Below, in pieces: positions 41,053 through 53,240 of a stretch of 64,000 bases of DNA. This DNA is from Mycoplasmoidaceae bacterium (GTDB lineage Bacteria > Bacillota_I > Bacilli_A > Mycoplasmatales > Mycoplasmoidaceae). The first letter of the stretch is position 1, and each line of letters opens with the position of its first letter. The notes below the pieces were generated by a model. The model had not been told where the DNA came from. It searched no databases and saw nothing but the letters and a program-made list of their open reading frames with translations. The stretch covers positions 62,001-126,000 of the forward strand of contig JAKSVS010000001.1 in the NCBI GenBank assembly GCA_024407815.1. Direction: 5' to 3'. A program made the translations under genes and the position numbers.

Positions 41053-41961
41053 TTATGCCTTATTAGCTGAACCAAACATTTTAATTTTTCCTATAACAGT
41101 TTCTTTAATAGCTTCAGTACCTGGTTTTAATAATTTTCTTGGATCAAAGCCTTTGGCTTTCTTATCCAAATCATGTTTAGCTACAATATATTTCCTAGTA
41201 GCATCAGCAAATGCTAGTTGACATTCTGTGTTAACATTGATTTTACAAATACCTAAACTGATTGCTTTTTTAATTTGATCTACAGGAATTCCTGTTCCAC
41301 CATGTAAAACAAGTGGTTTACCATTAACTGCTTTAGAAATTTCTTCTAGTTTAGTAAAATTCAATCCCTTTCAATTAGCTGGGTAGATACCATGAATATT
41401 ACCAATTCCAGCAGCTAAGCAACAAATTTGGGTTTGTGCAGCAATACAAGCGCACTCACCAACATTAGCTATTTCACCATTGGATGTAACACCATCTTCA
41501 CTACCACCAATTCCACCAACTTCCGCTTCAACAGTGGCTTTTTTCTTACCAGCTAACTTAACAATTTCTTTAGTTTTTGCTAAGTTTTCAGCAAATGGAA
41601 AGCTAGATCCATCAAACATAACGGATGTAAAACCAGCTTTAAGAGCATCGACACAAGCTTCATATGAACCATGATCTACATGCAAAGCAACAGGAACAGT
41701 TATTTTTTTAGTTATCATGGTGTTTTGAACCATATTAACTACATTTTTTCATCCAAACATATATTTAGCGGCACCAGATGAAACACCTAAAATAATTGGT
41801 GACCTGGCTTGTTGAGCAGCATCTAAAACAGCACCAATTCATTCCAGATTATTAATATTAATTGCTGGAACTGCATAGTGTCCTTTTGCTGCTTTAGTTA
41901 ACATTTCATTCATATTAACTAATGCATATTTTCTATTTTTAATATTTTCAATTAATTTCAT
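41053..41961 (-). CDS. fba: Fructose-bisphosphate aldolase, class II
   Basis: Class II aldolase cleaves fructose 1,6-bisphosphate in glycolysis using zinc. The 302-residue frame (TGA-Trp codons near 41365 and 41734) shows the zinc-binding LHVDHGS and HGIYPA blocks, VEAEVGGIGGSEDGV, and the phosphate/zinc motifs LVLHGGTGIP and KINVNTE. The ATG at 41959-41961 is preceded by AAGGAG. The first 15 residues extend past the usual start, but the ribosome site supports it. It is followed by ychF after one base. Confidence 0.95.
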
Positions 41962-41979
41962 AAGAAGCTCCTTACTTAT

Positions 41980-42017
41980 ATTTTATTATTATTTTTGTTA
42001 TTAAAAATAACAAAAAT
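41980..42017 (-). promoter_or_regulatory. fba promoter with palindrome
   Basis: A perfect inverted repeat (12-base arms ATTTTTGTTATT, loop AAA, 41991-42017) lies just upstream of a TAAAAT -10-like box (41980-41985, minus strand), downstream of the rpoE terminator. Confidence 0.5.
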
Positions 42018-42043
42018 AAAAAAGATGCTTTTTAGCTAGCACC
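42018..42043 (-). terminator. Intrinsic terminator after rpoE
   Basis: On the minus strand GGTGCT-AGCTAAAA-AGCATC is followed by TTTTTTATTTTT, directly after the rpoE stop. Confidence 0.75.
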
Positions 42044-42044
42044 T

Positions 42045-42500
42045 TTATTCTTCATCAACCTGTTCTTTAGATTCAGTTTCTGGTTCATCATCGTCCTGAT
42101 CTGTATCATAAGCAAGACGGTTTTTGTTGTCTTTGTAAATTTCTTCTTCTTGCTCTTCAGTACGATAATTTTCTTGTTCATACATTTCTTTATCGTTCTT
42201 GTCAGCAATTTGTTTAGCTTGTTCAGTTTCTTTACTGAAGTCATACAATTTATGACTTTGTTCTTTTTGTTGTTCTATTGTAAGAAACTCACGAATTTGT
42301 CATTCTTTATTACCAACAAAGATAAATCTTCGGTCTTGCAACATGCATGTATAAACATAACCCGCATTCTTTTGTTCATCTTTGTCTAATTTAGCTTTCT
42401 TAACTAAATCAGCTCAAAGATGTTCAAATGTAAACGGTTTATTTTTATATTTTGTTTTAGCTAATTCATAAGCTAGAGTTATTAATTGTTTGTTTTCCAT
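42045..42500 (-). CDS. rpoE: RNA polymerase delta subunit
   Basis: The delta subunit is a Firmicutes/mollicute RNA-polymerase component that speeds recycling and promoter selectivity. The 151-residue product has the N-terminal HARE-HTH domain (residues 1-80, LITLAYELAKTKYKNKPFTFEHLW) and a very acidic C-terminal tail (Glu/Asp-rich, ending QVDEE), the hallmark of delta. It uses TGA-Trp codons. It is followed by a terminator before fba and lies downstream of gltX. Confidence 0.88.
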
Positions 42501-42524
42501 AGTTATTCCTACCTCTTATTTATA

Positions 42525-44709
<2,185 letters not shown>

Positions 44710-44710
44710 A

Positions 44711-45517
44711 TTATTTGTTATATATCTTATATAGTTTTAATCATTGATTATAATCAAACATTTCAGCTCTAACATTTTCATCGAACCCAAACTCAACTAG
44801 ATGTGACAACATATCTTCCTTTTTAATGTAGGGAGGTAAATTATTTAGTAACTTCTTTCTTTTAGCAAGAAAAAACGGACGAAGAAATTGATAAAACTTG
44901 GGATCATATTGTTCGTTTTCTTTTCTTGTTAATAAAACTATGGCAGAATCAACTTTTGGAGAAGGAACAAAGGCCGCTTTTTTAATTATCATTATTTTGT
45001 TGACATCAAAATAGTAATTGATAATGTTGGTTGCAGCATTTCTATTGGATGTTTTCTTATAAAATCACTTATCTGCCACTTCTTTTTGCACCATTATGTA
45101 TAAAGAAGAAATCTTGTTAAACTGTAAACACTTTAAAACGATTGGTGTAGTTATAGAATAGGGGATGTTAGCTATAACAATAACTTTTTTGTATTGACCA
45201 AGCAATGAATTTAGATCGAGGTCGAGAAAATCATCATTTAATAAAGTGAGGTTTTTAGCTTGAGAAAATTTAGTTTTTAAGTGGGCAAATAACCTTTTAT
45301 CTAATTCAACACATATTAATGGCTTAGAAAGAGATAATAAATGGGTTGTAATTGCACCAAGGCCTGGACCAATTTCTAAAATAGCATCGAACTTACTAAC
45401 GTCAGGTATATTTGAGCAAATCTCATCGATCACTGTTTGATCTGACAAAAAATTTTGTCCCATATTTTTTGATGGTAAAAATTTCTGTTTTTTCAATATG
45501 TGTCGAATGTTTTCCAT
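44711..45517 (-). CDS. rsmA: 16S rRNA dimethyladenosine transferase (KsgA)
   Basis: RsmA/KsgA dimethylates two adjacent adenosines near the 3' end of 16S rRNA and acts as a late 30S checkpoint. The 268-residue product shows the SAM motif ILEIGPGLGAITTHLL, acidic CVELDKR, and the catalytic IANIPYSITTPIV (NxPY). The end YNQWLKLYKIYNK is reached through a TGA-Trp codon. The ATG overlaps the yidC stop by one base. Confidence 0.95.
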
Positions 45518-46671
45518 TAGATTTCAAAACTTACAACTCTAGCGCTAGATTGTCTGTCTTTATCACGTTTTTTCATGATAATGATGTGCATTATTCAAGC
45601 TTGCGCAACTGTAAATAGTGAGTTAAGGAATCAGTAAAGACCAACACCAACAGCAGAGAAGGCGACTATTGCACACATAACAATCATAAATATGTTTTGT
45701 GTTCTTTGTGTTTTCTTATATTGTTTCTTTCCTGCATCAGATTGTGTTGCTGCAGCTCTACTACGTTTGCTTGCAAAATATTGTGGCATCTTCATAGAGA
45801 ATATTTGGCTACCAATTACCAAAGCCAAGAAGAAAATATATGTTCAACCACCAGAAACGAAGTTATTAAATATTTGTGTAAGTGGTGAAGCGGCAAAGTT
45901 CCATAGGTTGAATAATACAGTAACTTTAATTGGTCTAACGATAGTTACAACCCTGTAAATAATCAAGAATATCGGTAAAGTTAAGAACATTTGTTCAAAG
46001 GCAGCAAATGGCTTAATATTATTTTTGTTATAAATAGCCATTATTTCTTGCTGCTTCATTTGTTTTGATTGCATATCATTTGCATCTTTATATTTGGCAT
46101 TAATTTCAGCAATCTGTCCTTGAACTTCTGTCATTTTTTCATTCTGAAGAGATGATTTTAATGACATAGCCATAGTTAAAATACGAATAACTAATAAAAG
46201 TAAGAATATAGCTAACAATGCGTTTAGTCCGCCCCATCAAGAATTTGTTGCTCACATAAATTCATTAACTATTTGGGCAGGAAGATAAACGAAGAAAGCA
46301 TAAAATGGGCTATGACATCCAGTTGCAGCAATACCTCAAGTAGTTAAAGTATTATATTGCGCTGAGTTTGGAGCCATTTGCAAGTCAAATCTATAATCAC
46401 CGGTTGTTCCAAAAGGAAAACCAAATTCAAGTCCTTGGCCAATAGCTGAATTTTGCATAACGGTTTTGTCAATCATAGATTGAAAACATCCCCACAAACC
46501 CATTAGCATCATAAATAAGAAGATGGCAATTTTAATTCATCTTCATATTTGCTTAAATACTTTCTTAACAGCGGCTCCAGGTTTAGGAGTAGAATGACTT
46601 CAAAATGGGCTACCAACAGTAGAGTTGTTAGTTTGTATGTCTGAATAATTTAATGCTGATTTATTTCCCAT
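45517..46671 (-). CDS. yidC: Membrane protein insertase YidC
   Basis: YidC inserts membrane proteins with or without SecYEG. The 384-residue frame (several TGA-Trp codons) has an N-terminal hydrophobic segment, an extracytosolic loop, and a five-segment conserved core: a charged cytosolic helical hairpin (about residues 165-215, [19 protein letters not shown]) and [19 protein letters not shown]. The C-terminal tail is basic. It has the conserved position after rnpA and before rsmA. Its start overlaps rnpA by 11 bases. Confidence 0.92.
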
Positions 46672-47011
46672 TTTGATATTTTTTTATTGTTGCAATTAAT
46701 TGTTGTTCGATGGTGCTATAACTCTTTTTTAAGTAGGTAGAGTTAGGTTTAATTAAGATTTTGATTCCACCACTTAAATCGGAGTTTGAAAGCATTGATC
46801 TTAGTTGTCTTTTAATTTTATTCCTAACAACAGCTGTCTTAAATTGAGTTTTATTAACAAGTAATGCGTAATCAATCTCAGACTTATTAGAATGCTTAGA
46901 CATTCATAAAGTTAGAAACGGAAGGTTTGATTTCTTGCTTTTTCTTAAAATAACAACTATTTCTCTGTTATTTTTAATAGAAACAAGATTGGTGGATGAC
47001 TTATCTTTCAT
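46661..47011 (-). CDS. rnpA: Ribonuclease P protein component
   Basis: RnpA is the protein subunit of RNase P, which matures tRNA 5' ends. The 116-residue basic protein carries the RNR-like motif in [14 protein letters not shown], which contacts the RNA subunit. The frame includes a TGA-Trp codon before MSKHSNK, so the true start is 47011 rather than the internal Met. Its ATG overlaps the end of rpmH by 11 bases, and its end overlaps yidC by 11 bases. The RNA subunit gene was not found in this window. Confidence 0.9.
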
Positions 47012-47147
47012 CTGAAACAGTAAGTCTTCTTCTACCTTTTTTTCTTCTAGCCTTAAGAACCTTTTTTCCTTTAGATGTTTTGGATCTAACTAAAAACCCG
47101 TGAGTTTTAGCTCTTTTAGCTTTGTTTGGTTGATATGTTCTTTGCAT
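47001..47147 (-). CDS. rpmH: 50S ribosomal protein L34
   Basis: L34 is a small, very basic large-subunit protein. The 48-residue product [20 protein letters not shown] followed by [20 protein letters not shown] is unmistakable. It heads the conserved rpmH-rnpA-yidC block on the minus strand, diverging from dnaA at the presumed replication origin. Confidence 0.97.
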   Translation of the reverse strand: MQRTYQPNKAKRAKTHGFLVRSKTSKGKKVLKARRKKGRRRLTVSDER

Positions 47148-47198
47148 AGTTACCTCTCTAAACAAAAATAATTAAATTAATTATAATATGTATTAATT

Positions 47199-47204
47199 TA
47201 TAAT
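47199..47204 (+). promoter_or_regulatory. dnaA promoter -10 box
   Basis: TATAAT at 47199-47204 lies 13 bases before the dnaA ATG, and another TATAAT lies upstream at about 47182. The 70-base rpmH-dnaA gap is almost pure A+T and has no clear Shine-Dalgarno sequence. Confidence 0.5.
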
Positions 47205-47217
47205 ATAAAAACTCAAT

Positions 47218-48573
47218 ATGGGACAAAATATTTCAGAAAAGATTTTGCAACATTTTGCGGATGCTTTGGCTGCTCTTAAAGAAAAGGGCCAAAACAAAGA
47301 TTTTTTTGACAAGTTTGTTTCAAGTTTAAAAATAAAAAACGTGAGTGGCAACACCATAACTTGCTTGGCTAAAAACAATTTTACAAAACAAGTTATCATA
47401 AATGACTACTTAAATGATTTAATTCATCAATTTAATTCATATGAATCAACAAACTATGAAATAAAAGTTATTTCTGAAAATGAAAATATAGTTTTGACAT
47501 CAAAATTTGAATATAAACCATTAGGAAAGGTTGTTGGCGTTAATAGAAGTCTAACATTTGATAATATGGTTGTTGGTGCTTTCAATAATTCTGCATATAT
47601 TGCTGGTAAACAAGTAACTACCGACCATTTTATAAGTCCTTTATTTATAAGCGCAGGAGTTGGTTTAGGAAAAACACACCTATTACATGCTATCGGTAAT
47701 GAATTTATAAAAATCTTCCCTGATAAGTCAGTTAAATATGTTTCTTCTGACGATTTTAGTAGACATATATATAGCGGTTTAATCTCTGATGATAAAACTC
47801 TCATAGAAAAAATTAAAGATGAATATCTTGAATATGACTTATTATTGATTGATGACATCCAAATCTTGTCTGGTAGAACAAAAATAAATGAAGTTTTATT
47901 TAATATATTCAATAACTCCGTTAAACACAATAAATATATTGTTTTTACCTCTGATAAAAACATTGATTTACTTACTGGATTTGAAAACAGAATTAAATCA
48001 AGGTTTCACTCAGGAATAACATTAACAATACAAAGACCAGAAATTGAAAACGTTGTTGAAATTATCAATAAGAAATTCCAAGAAGCAAACAATGTTTACA
48101 CTCTTTCACCTGATGCTATATCTTTCATAGCTAGAAGAAATACTGGTGACATAAGAAGATTGATTGGTGAAATAAACCAAATATTATTCTATGCAGCTAA
48201 TAATTTAGAAAAATATTTAGTTATTAATCTAGCGGTTGTAAAAAGTGTTCTTGCTCCAAGCAATCAAGAAGAAATTAATTTGTTTGGTTATGATATGGAC
48301 CCAAATTTGGTTATTGAACAAGTTTGTAATAGTTATGGTGTAAAACCTGACATGGTTAAATCTAAATCTAAATTAAAACAATTTATTACACCAAGGAATG
48401 TTTGTATGTATGTGTTAAGAAACAAATTTAACATGACATATTCTCAGATTGGACAACTATTTTCTGGGCGTGACCATTCAACAGTAATGTCAGCTATCGA
48501 AAAAATAGAAAAAATTATCAAACAAGACCCAGATTTAAATATGATAATTGAAAATATTTATAAAAAGATGTAA
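47218..48573 (+). CDS. dnaA: Chromosomal replication initiator DnaA
   Basis: DnaA is the AAA+ ATPase that melts the replication origin. The 451-residue product has the N-terminal DnaB-interaction domain, the AAA+ core with GVGLGKTH (residues 147-154) and LLIDDIQ (Walker B), and domain IV with the signature GRDHSTVMSAIEKI that reads DnaA boxes. It is diverged from rpmH and followed by dnaN, the canonical origin arrangement. Confidence 0.97.
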   Translation: MGQNISEKILQHFADALAALKEKGQNKDFFDKFVSSLKIKNVSGNTITCLAKNNFTKQVIINDYLNDLIHQFNSYESTNYEIKVISENENIVLTSKFEYKPLGKVVGVNRSLTFDNMVVGAFNNSAYIAGKQVTTDHFISPLFISAGVGLGKTHLLHAIGNEFIKIFPDKSVKYVSSDDFSRHIYSGLISDDKTLIEKIKDEYLEYDLLLIDDIQILSGRTKINEVLFNIFNNSVKHNKYIVFTSDKNIDLLTGFENRIKSRFHSGITLTIQRPEIENVVEIINKKFQEANNVYTLSPDAISFIARRNTGDIRRLIGEINQILFYAANNLEKYLVINLAVVKSVLAPSNQEEINLFGYDMDPNLVIEQVCNSYGVKPDMVKSKSKLKQFITPRNVCMYVLRNKFNMTYSQIGQLFSGRDHSTVMSAIEKIEKIIKQDPDLNMIIENIYKKM

Positions 48574-48583
48574 GTGGAAAGAG

Positions 48584-48632
48584 TGTGGAAATGTTATATA
48601 AATATAAAGAGAAGAAAAATAACTTTTCCACA
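48584..48632. other. Putative replication origin: DnaA boxes in dnaA-dnaN gap
   Basis: TGTGGAAAT (48584-48592) and TTTTCCACA (48624-48632) are oppositely oriented near-consensus DnaA boxes (consensus TTATCCACA) within an A+T-rich 100-base gap. Transcription polarity switches nearby, with minus-strand genes to the left and dnaA-dnaN to the right. Confidence 0.55.
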
Positions 48633-48676
48633 ATCAATAATAACATATATAAAAAAAATAAAAAGAATTAAAGCTT

Positions 48677-49789
48677 ATGAAGTTTGTTGTAAAAAAGAGT
48701 TTATTAGTAAATTCATTAAAAAATATAAATAATCTGATCGATTCAAATAATTTAAATCCAACATTATCTGCTGTTCATATTAAATCTGTAGATAACAAGT
48801 TATTACTCGTTGCTACTAATGGTTCAAGTTCGTACCAAGAATTAATTTCTGATGTAAAGATTGAACAACCAGGTGATATTTTAGTTAAAGCTAAATTTTT
48901 ATACAACTATGTTACTAAACTAGATCAAGAAAATATAACAATTAATCAAATTGATGAAAAGATTTTACAAATTAATACTCCTAAATCATCTTCTGAGATT
49001 ATTTTGATAGATGATTCTTCCTTCCCAATTATCGATTTTGAATATAAAGGTTGAAAGAAAGTTACTCTTAATTACGATACACTAGTAAATATTTCTCAAA
49101 AAATCAAACCATTCACTTCTACTAATTTTTCCACACCTAATTTAGCTACAACAGGAATTTTATTTAATCCAATTGATGAAAAACAAATGGAATGTGTTGC
49201 GTGTGACTCATTCAGGATGGCTTATTATAAATTTGATTATCAAGGTGATTCTGTACGATTTATTATTGATCCTAAAGCAATAGCTTTAGCTGTTGAAATA
49301 TTACAAATATTAAAAGCTAAATCAATTGACTTTTACTTAAATCAAACTCAATGTATTTTAAATGTTAATGATATTAATATAAGATTTGGTTTGTATAAAG
49401 ATACATACCCTAATATTATTAACATAATCCTATCTGAACAAAAACAACATTTTAAAGTTAATTTAAATGAATTGTTAACAGCTTTAAATAGAGGTTCGTT
49501 ATTTGTTTCGAATGAACAAAGACCTGTTGTAAATTTTAAGATAGAGAATAATAAATTAACAATTAAATTCCTTTCTAATGAAATTGGAAATGAGTTTATT
49601 GAAATTGATTTATTAGACTCTAATACTGACAAATTTGAAGTTAGACTTAATCAAAAATATCTATTATCAATTTTATCTACTATCAAATCTGAAACTATTT
49701 CATTCAACTATACTCCAGGTGGAAAAGGAATAATTATTACATCTGAGAATCCATACTTTTTAAATTTAATTACAAGATTAACTGATTAA
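48677..49789 (+). CDS. dnaN: DNA polymerase III beta sliding clamp
   Basis: DnaN forms the ring that tethers replicative polymerase to DNA. The 370-residue frame, joined through a TGA-Trp codon near 49055, matches the three-domain clamp in length and pattern: an MKFVVKKSLLVNSLKNINNLI start and late blocks such as FLSNEIGNEFIEIDLL and GGKGIIITSEN. The end overlaps the convergent sigma-like gene by four bases. No Shine-Dalgarno sequence is seen. Confidence 0.93.
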
Positions 49790-50389
49790 AAAGATTTTGA
49801 TTCAGCAATTCTTTTTGCCATTGAAATAATTTCATCTACTATATATTTCTTCAAAGAAATAATTTTTGCAATTTCATCACTTGTGTAACCGAACGATTTG
49901 AAATAAATTACTCTTTTTATTGTTTCAATTTTATATTTTTTAATACATTGGCAAACAGTTTTAATTAAATCATCAATTAAGATGTTTCTAGGTCGTGAAA
50001 TTACTGTTATAGCGTTTTTATTCATTTTATTAAGGTTGATACCGCCATCAGAATCAAATGATGAACAAATATTTAGTATGATTTCACCATTACTTAAATA
50101 CTTTCTAACCTCTCTTAAAGTAGCCAAGTAGCAATTATTTATAACATAAGCTACAAGATTATTTTTTTATTGTACTCTTTTAATGCTTTTTTAACAGCAC
50201 CCCACAGTATGTGATATATATCTTCTTTTTCAAATGGAATTGAAGAAAATTTAACTTGGATTTTATTGAAAACTATATCAACAACATCATCTCTAAACAA
50301 ATTGAAAAAAAATATAAAGCTATATCTTGGTTTTCAGTTTGTTTATAAACTTCAATTTTTTCTATTTCTAGTTTTGTAAGTCTTTCCAT
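49786..50389 (-). pseudogene. Sigma-70-family-like regulator, broken by two frameshifts
   Basis: From ATG 50387-50389 the frame reads MERLTKLEIEKIEVYKQTEN... and breaks at a run of eight T (about 50306-50313). One added T restores LFRDDVVDIVFNKIQVKF and EKEDIYHILWGAVKKALKEYN, resembling sigma region 2. A second break lies at a run of seven A near 50165. One added A joins it to the last frame (SNGEIILNICSSFDSDGGI ... FKSFGYTSDEIAKIISLKKY), resembling a region 4 helix-turn-helix. Adding two bases makes the span an exact 202 codons. Repaired length fits small alternative sigma factors; in Mycoplasma genitalium such a factor (MG428) controls recombination genes. The family call is by pattern and is moderate. 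Confidence 0.55.
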
Positions 50390-50457
50390 TTTTTTGACTC
50401 TTCTTTGAATTTTTATATAAGTAAAGAAAAGAGTCAAAAATCAATTTGAAAAAATAT

Positions 50458-50484
50458 TTATATATATTAAAAAATATATATAAT
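50458..50484 (+). promoter_or_regulatory. secA promoter with palindrome
   Basis: A perfect inverted repeat (11-base arms TTATATATATT, loop AAAA, 50458-50483) overlaps TATAAT at 50479-50484. Confidence 0.55.
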
Positions 50485-50497
50485 TAATTGATAAAAA

Positions 50498-50555
50498 CCC
50501 ACATATTGCCGGCATCTTTTTTGTTAGCAATATTCTTCGAAAAGAGGATGTTGGG
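50498..50555 (+). promoter_or_regulatory. Structured leader upstream of secA
   Basis: In the roughly 70-base secA leader, CCCAC pairs with GTTGGG and, inside it, ATATTGC (50503-50509) pairs with GCAATAT (50527-50533). The purine-rich AAAGAGGA lies within the outer loop. It may control secA translation; no known riboswitch class is recognised. Confidence 0.4.
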
Positions 50556-50563
50556 AAAAAGAT

Positions 50564-53239
50564 ATGCAAAAAAGATTTAATATCTTTACACCAAGAGGAA
50601 GACAACTACGAGCTGCTACTAAACAAGCTCGTTTAGTTGAAGACTTGAAGGAAAAATATAGAAGTATGAGTAACGAAGAGTTATCGTCTCAAACTTCTCA
50701 CTTCATTAAAAAACTTCAAGATGGTTTTTCTTTAGATGTTGTCCTTCCCGAAGCTCTTGCTACGGCCAGAGAAGCAATTTATCGTGTTCATGGTTTGTTT
50801 GCATATCCCCTTCAAATAATCGGTGCCATTGTAACACACAATGGTAACATTGCTGAGATGTATACCGGCGAAGGAAAAACAATTACAATTGTTTTAACAG
50901 CTTATTTAAATGCTTTAGCGAAAAAAGGTGTTCATGTTGTCACTGTCAATGAGTATCTAGTTAAACGTGATGCTCTTTTCTGTGCTCAAGCTCTTAACCC
51001 ACTCGGTATAACTGTTGGTTACAATCTTGCTGACATGGATAGCACAACTAAACAAAAAATGTTTAATTGCGATATTACTTATACAACCAACTCTGAACTT
51101 GGCTTTGACTACTTACGTGATAATATGGTCAAAGAATATTCTGATAAAGTTATTCGTGATCTAAACATGGCAATCGTCGACGAAGTCGACTTAGTGTTAA
51201 TTGATGAATCAAGAACTCCATTAATTATTTCCGGTCAACCAAAGAAAGATGTTTCTTTGTATATTGACGTTGATACATTTGTTAAGAAATTAACCAAAGA
51301 TGATTATCAAATTGATGATGAAACCAACACTATATCCCTAACTGATAAAGGTGTTGAAAAGACCGAAAAATATTTCAAAATTAATAATTTATATAACATA
51401 GAAAATTCCGATTTGGTTCACAAAATAAGAAATGCTTTAATGGCAAATTATGTTTTTAAATATGGTGTTGAATACATAGTTAAAGACAATAAAGTATTAT
51501 TGGTAGACCATTTTACTGGTCGTATTCTTGAAGGACGTAGCTATAACGCAGGATTGCATCAGGCAATACAAGCTAAAGAAATGGTTAAAATTGACCCTGA
51601 AAATGTAATTGTAGCAACAATTACTTACCAAGCGTTCTTTAGGTTGTATAAAAAACTTTCAGGAGTTACGGGTACAGCCCTAACTGAATCAGATGAATTT
51701 TTAAAAATTTATAACATGATTGTTGTTCCTGTTCCAACAAACAAAAAAGTTATTCGTCGTGATTTAACTGACTATGTTTTTGAAACCAAAACTGCAAAAT
51801 GAGCTCACGTTGCCGCTGAAATTGAAAGATTAAACAAAAAAGGTCAACCAGTTCTAGTCGGTACTGCTTCAGTTGAAGATTCTGAAGAACTAGCTGCTTT
51901 ACTTCGTAACAAAGGCTTACGTTTTGAGCTACTAAACGCTAAAAACCATGCTCGTGAAGCTGAAATTGTTGCTTTAGCTGGTCAAAAAGGAGCCATTACA
52001 ATTTCAACCAACATGGCAGGACGAGGAACCGACATTAAATTAGGTCCCGGTGTAAAAGAGTTAGGTGGTTTATTTGTTATTGGAACAAACCGTCATGAGT
52101 CAAGACGTGTTGACAACCAATTGTGTGGTAGATCTGGTCGTCAAGGTGACCCAGGTATGACAAGATTCTTCATTTCTATTGAAGACCCACTTTTCAAACG
52201 TTTTGGTATAGAAAACAAAGACAAAGCTGAAAAAAAAGTTAATGATCAAGAATATTATGACTCTTGGTTCTTCAATAGAATGGTTAAAGTTATGCAAAAG
52301 AAAGTCGAAGGACTTAACTTTGATACAAGAAAAAACTTAACCGATTACGATGCTGTTCTTTCTAACCAACGTGAACTTGTTTATAAACAACGAGATCAAA
52401 TTTTAAAGAATGAACGTAACATTCCTATTATTAGAAACATGGTATCTCTTGTTGCAAAAGATCTTGTTAATATTTTCCTTTCTAAAGATAATCCAAACTA
52501 TGTTGATTCAGATAAATTAGCTAGAGCTATTAACATACGTTTGTTGGGTGGAGATATAGTCGAGCCACAATTATTTGAAAAACAAAACACTCAAATAGTT
52601 ACTGCTTTAGTTACGAGATTACTTTGAGCTTCGGTTGAGACAAGAATTGCTTCATATAACCCAGAACAAATTCAAAAAGTTTTGCGTAGTATTATTATTC
52701 AAAACTTTGATTCGGAGTGAACTGCTCATCTTGACATAATGAGTAAAATTCGTGAAGGTGTAATTTTACGTTCATTAGAACAAAAATCACCACTTAACAT
52801 TTATGTTGAAGAGGCAGATCGTCGTTTTGAAATATTAAAGAGAAATGTTGCTCACAAAGTTGTCATTTCTATTCATAGAATGTACATTCCTAATATCCAG
52901 TCATCTATTTGTGAACGTTTCCATGAGGATAAATTGTTGTCTGATGCAAAATATAACGAAATGAAGACAAAATTGAGTGCTTCTGAGAAAGCGACAAAAG
53001 CTATTCGTATTAATCTTGCTGACTTTGTTAAAAATAAAAACACTACTCCAATTGTTGTTAGTGCTGATGCTAAAGTTCCACCACAAGGAGCAGCAAAAGA
53101 ACAACTTATTAAGCAACAACAAATTGACAAAACCATCATAGCAAACAAACCAGACAAGAAGCCAATTATCAAAACTTCAATTAGCAACGAAAATAAAGAT
53201 AAAACCGACAATTCATCAACAAAAATTGTTGAAAGATAG
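50564..53239 (+). CDS. secA: Preprotein translocase ATPase SecA
   Basis: SecA is the motor that drives preproteins through SecYEG. The 891-residue frame (TGA-Trp codons near 51800 and 52625) has nucleotide-binding fold 1 with TGEGKTITIVL and DEVD, the preprotein cross-linking domain, NBF2 with TNMAGRGTDIKLGPGV and GRSGRQGDPG, and helical scaffold/wing regions. The C-terminal tail is Lys/Thr/Asp-rich and lacks the cysteine-rich SecB-binding motif. uvrB begins one base after the stop. Confidence 0.96.
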
Positions 53240-53240
53240 T

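Noticed and set aside
50498..50555. T-box or known riboswitch ahead of secA
   Set aside because: No T-box sequence or other riboswitch core is present; recorded only as an unassigned structured leader.
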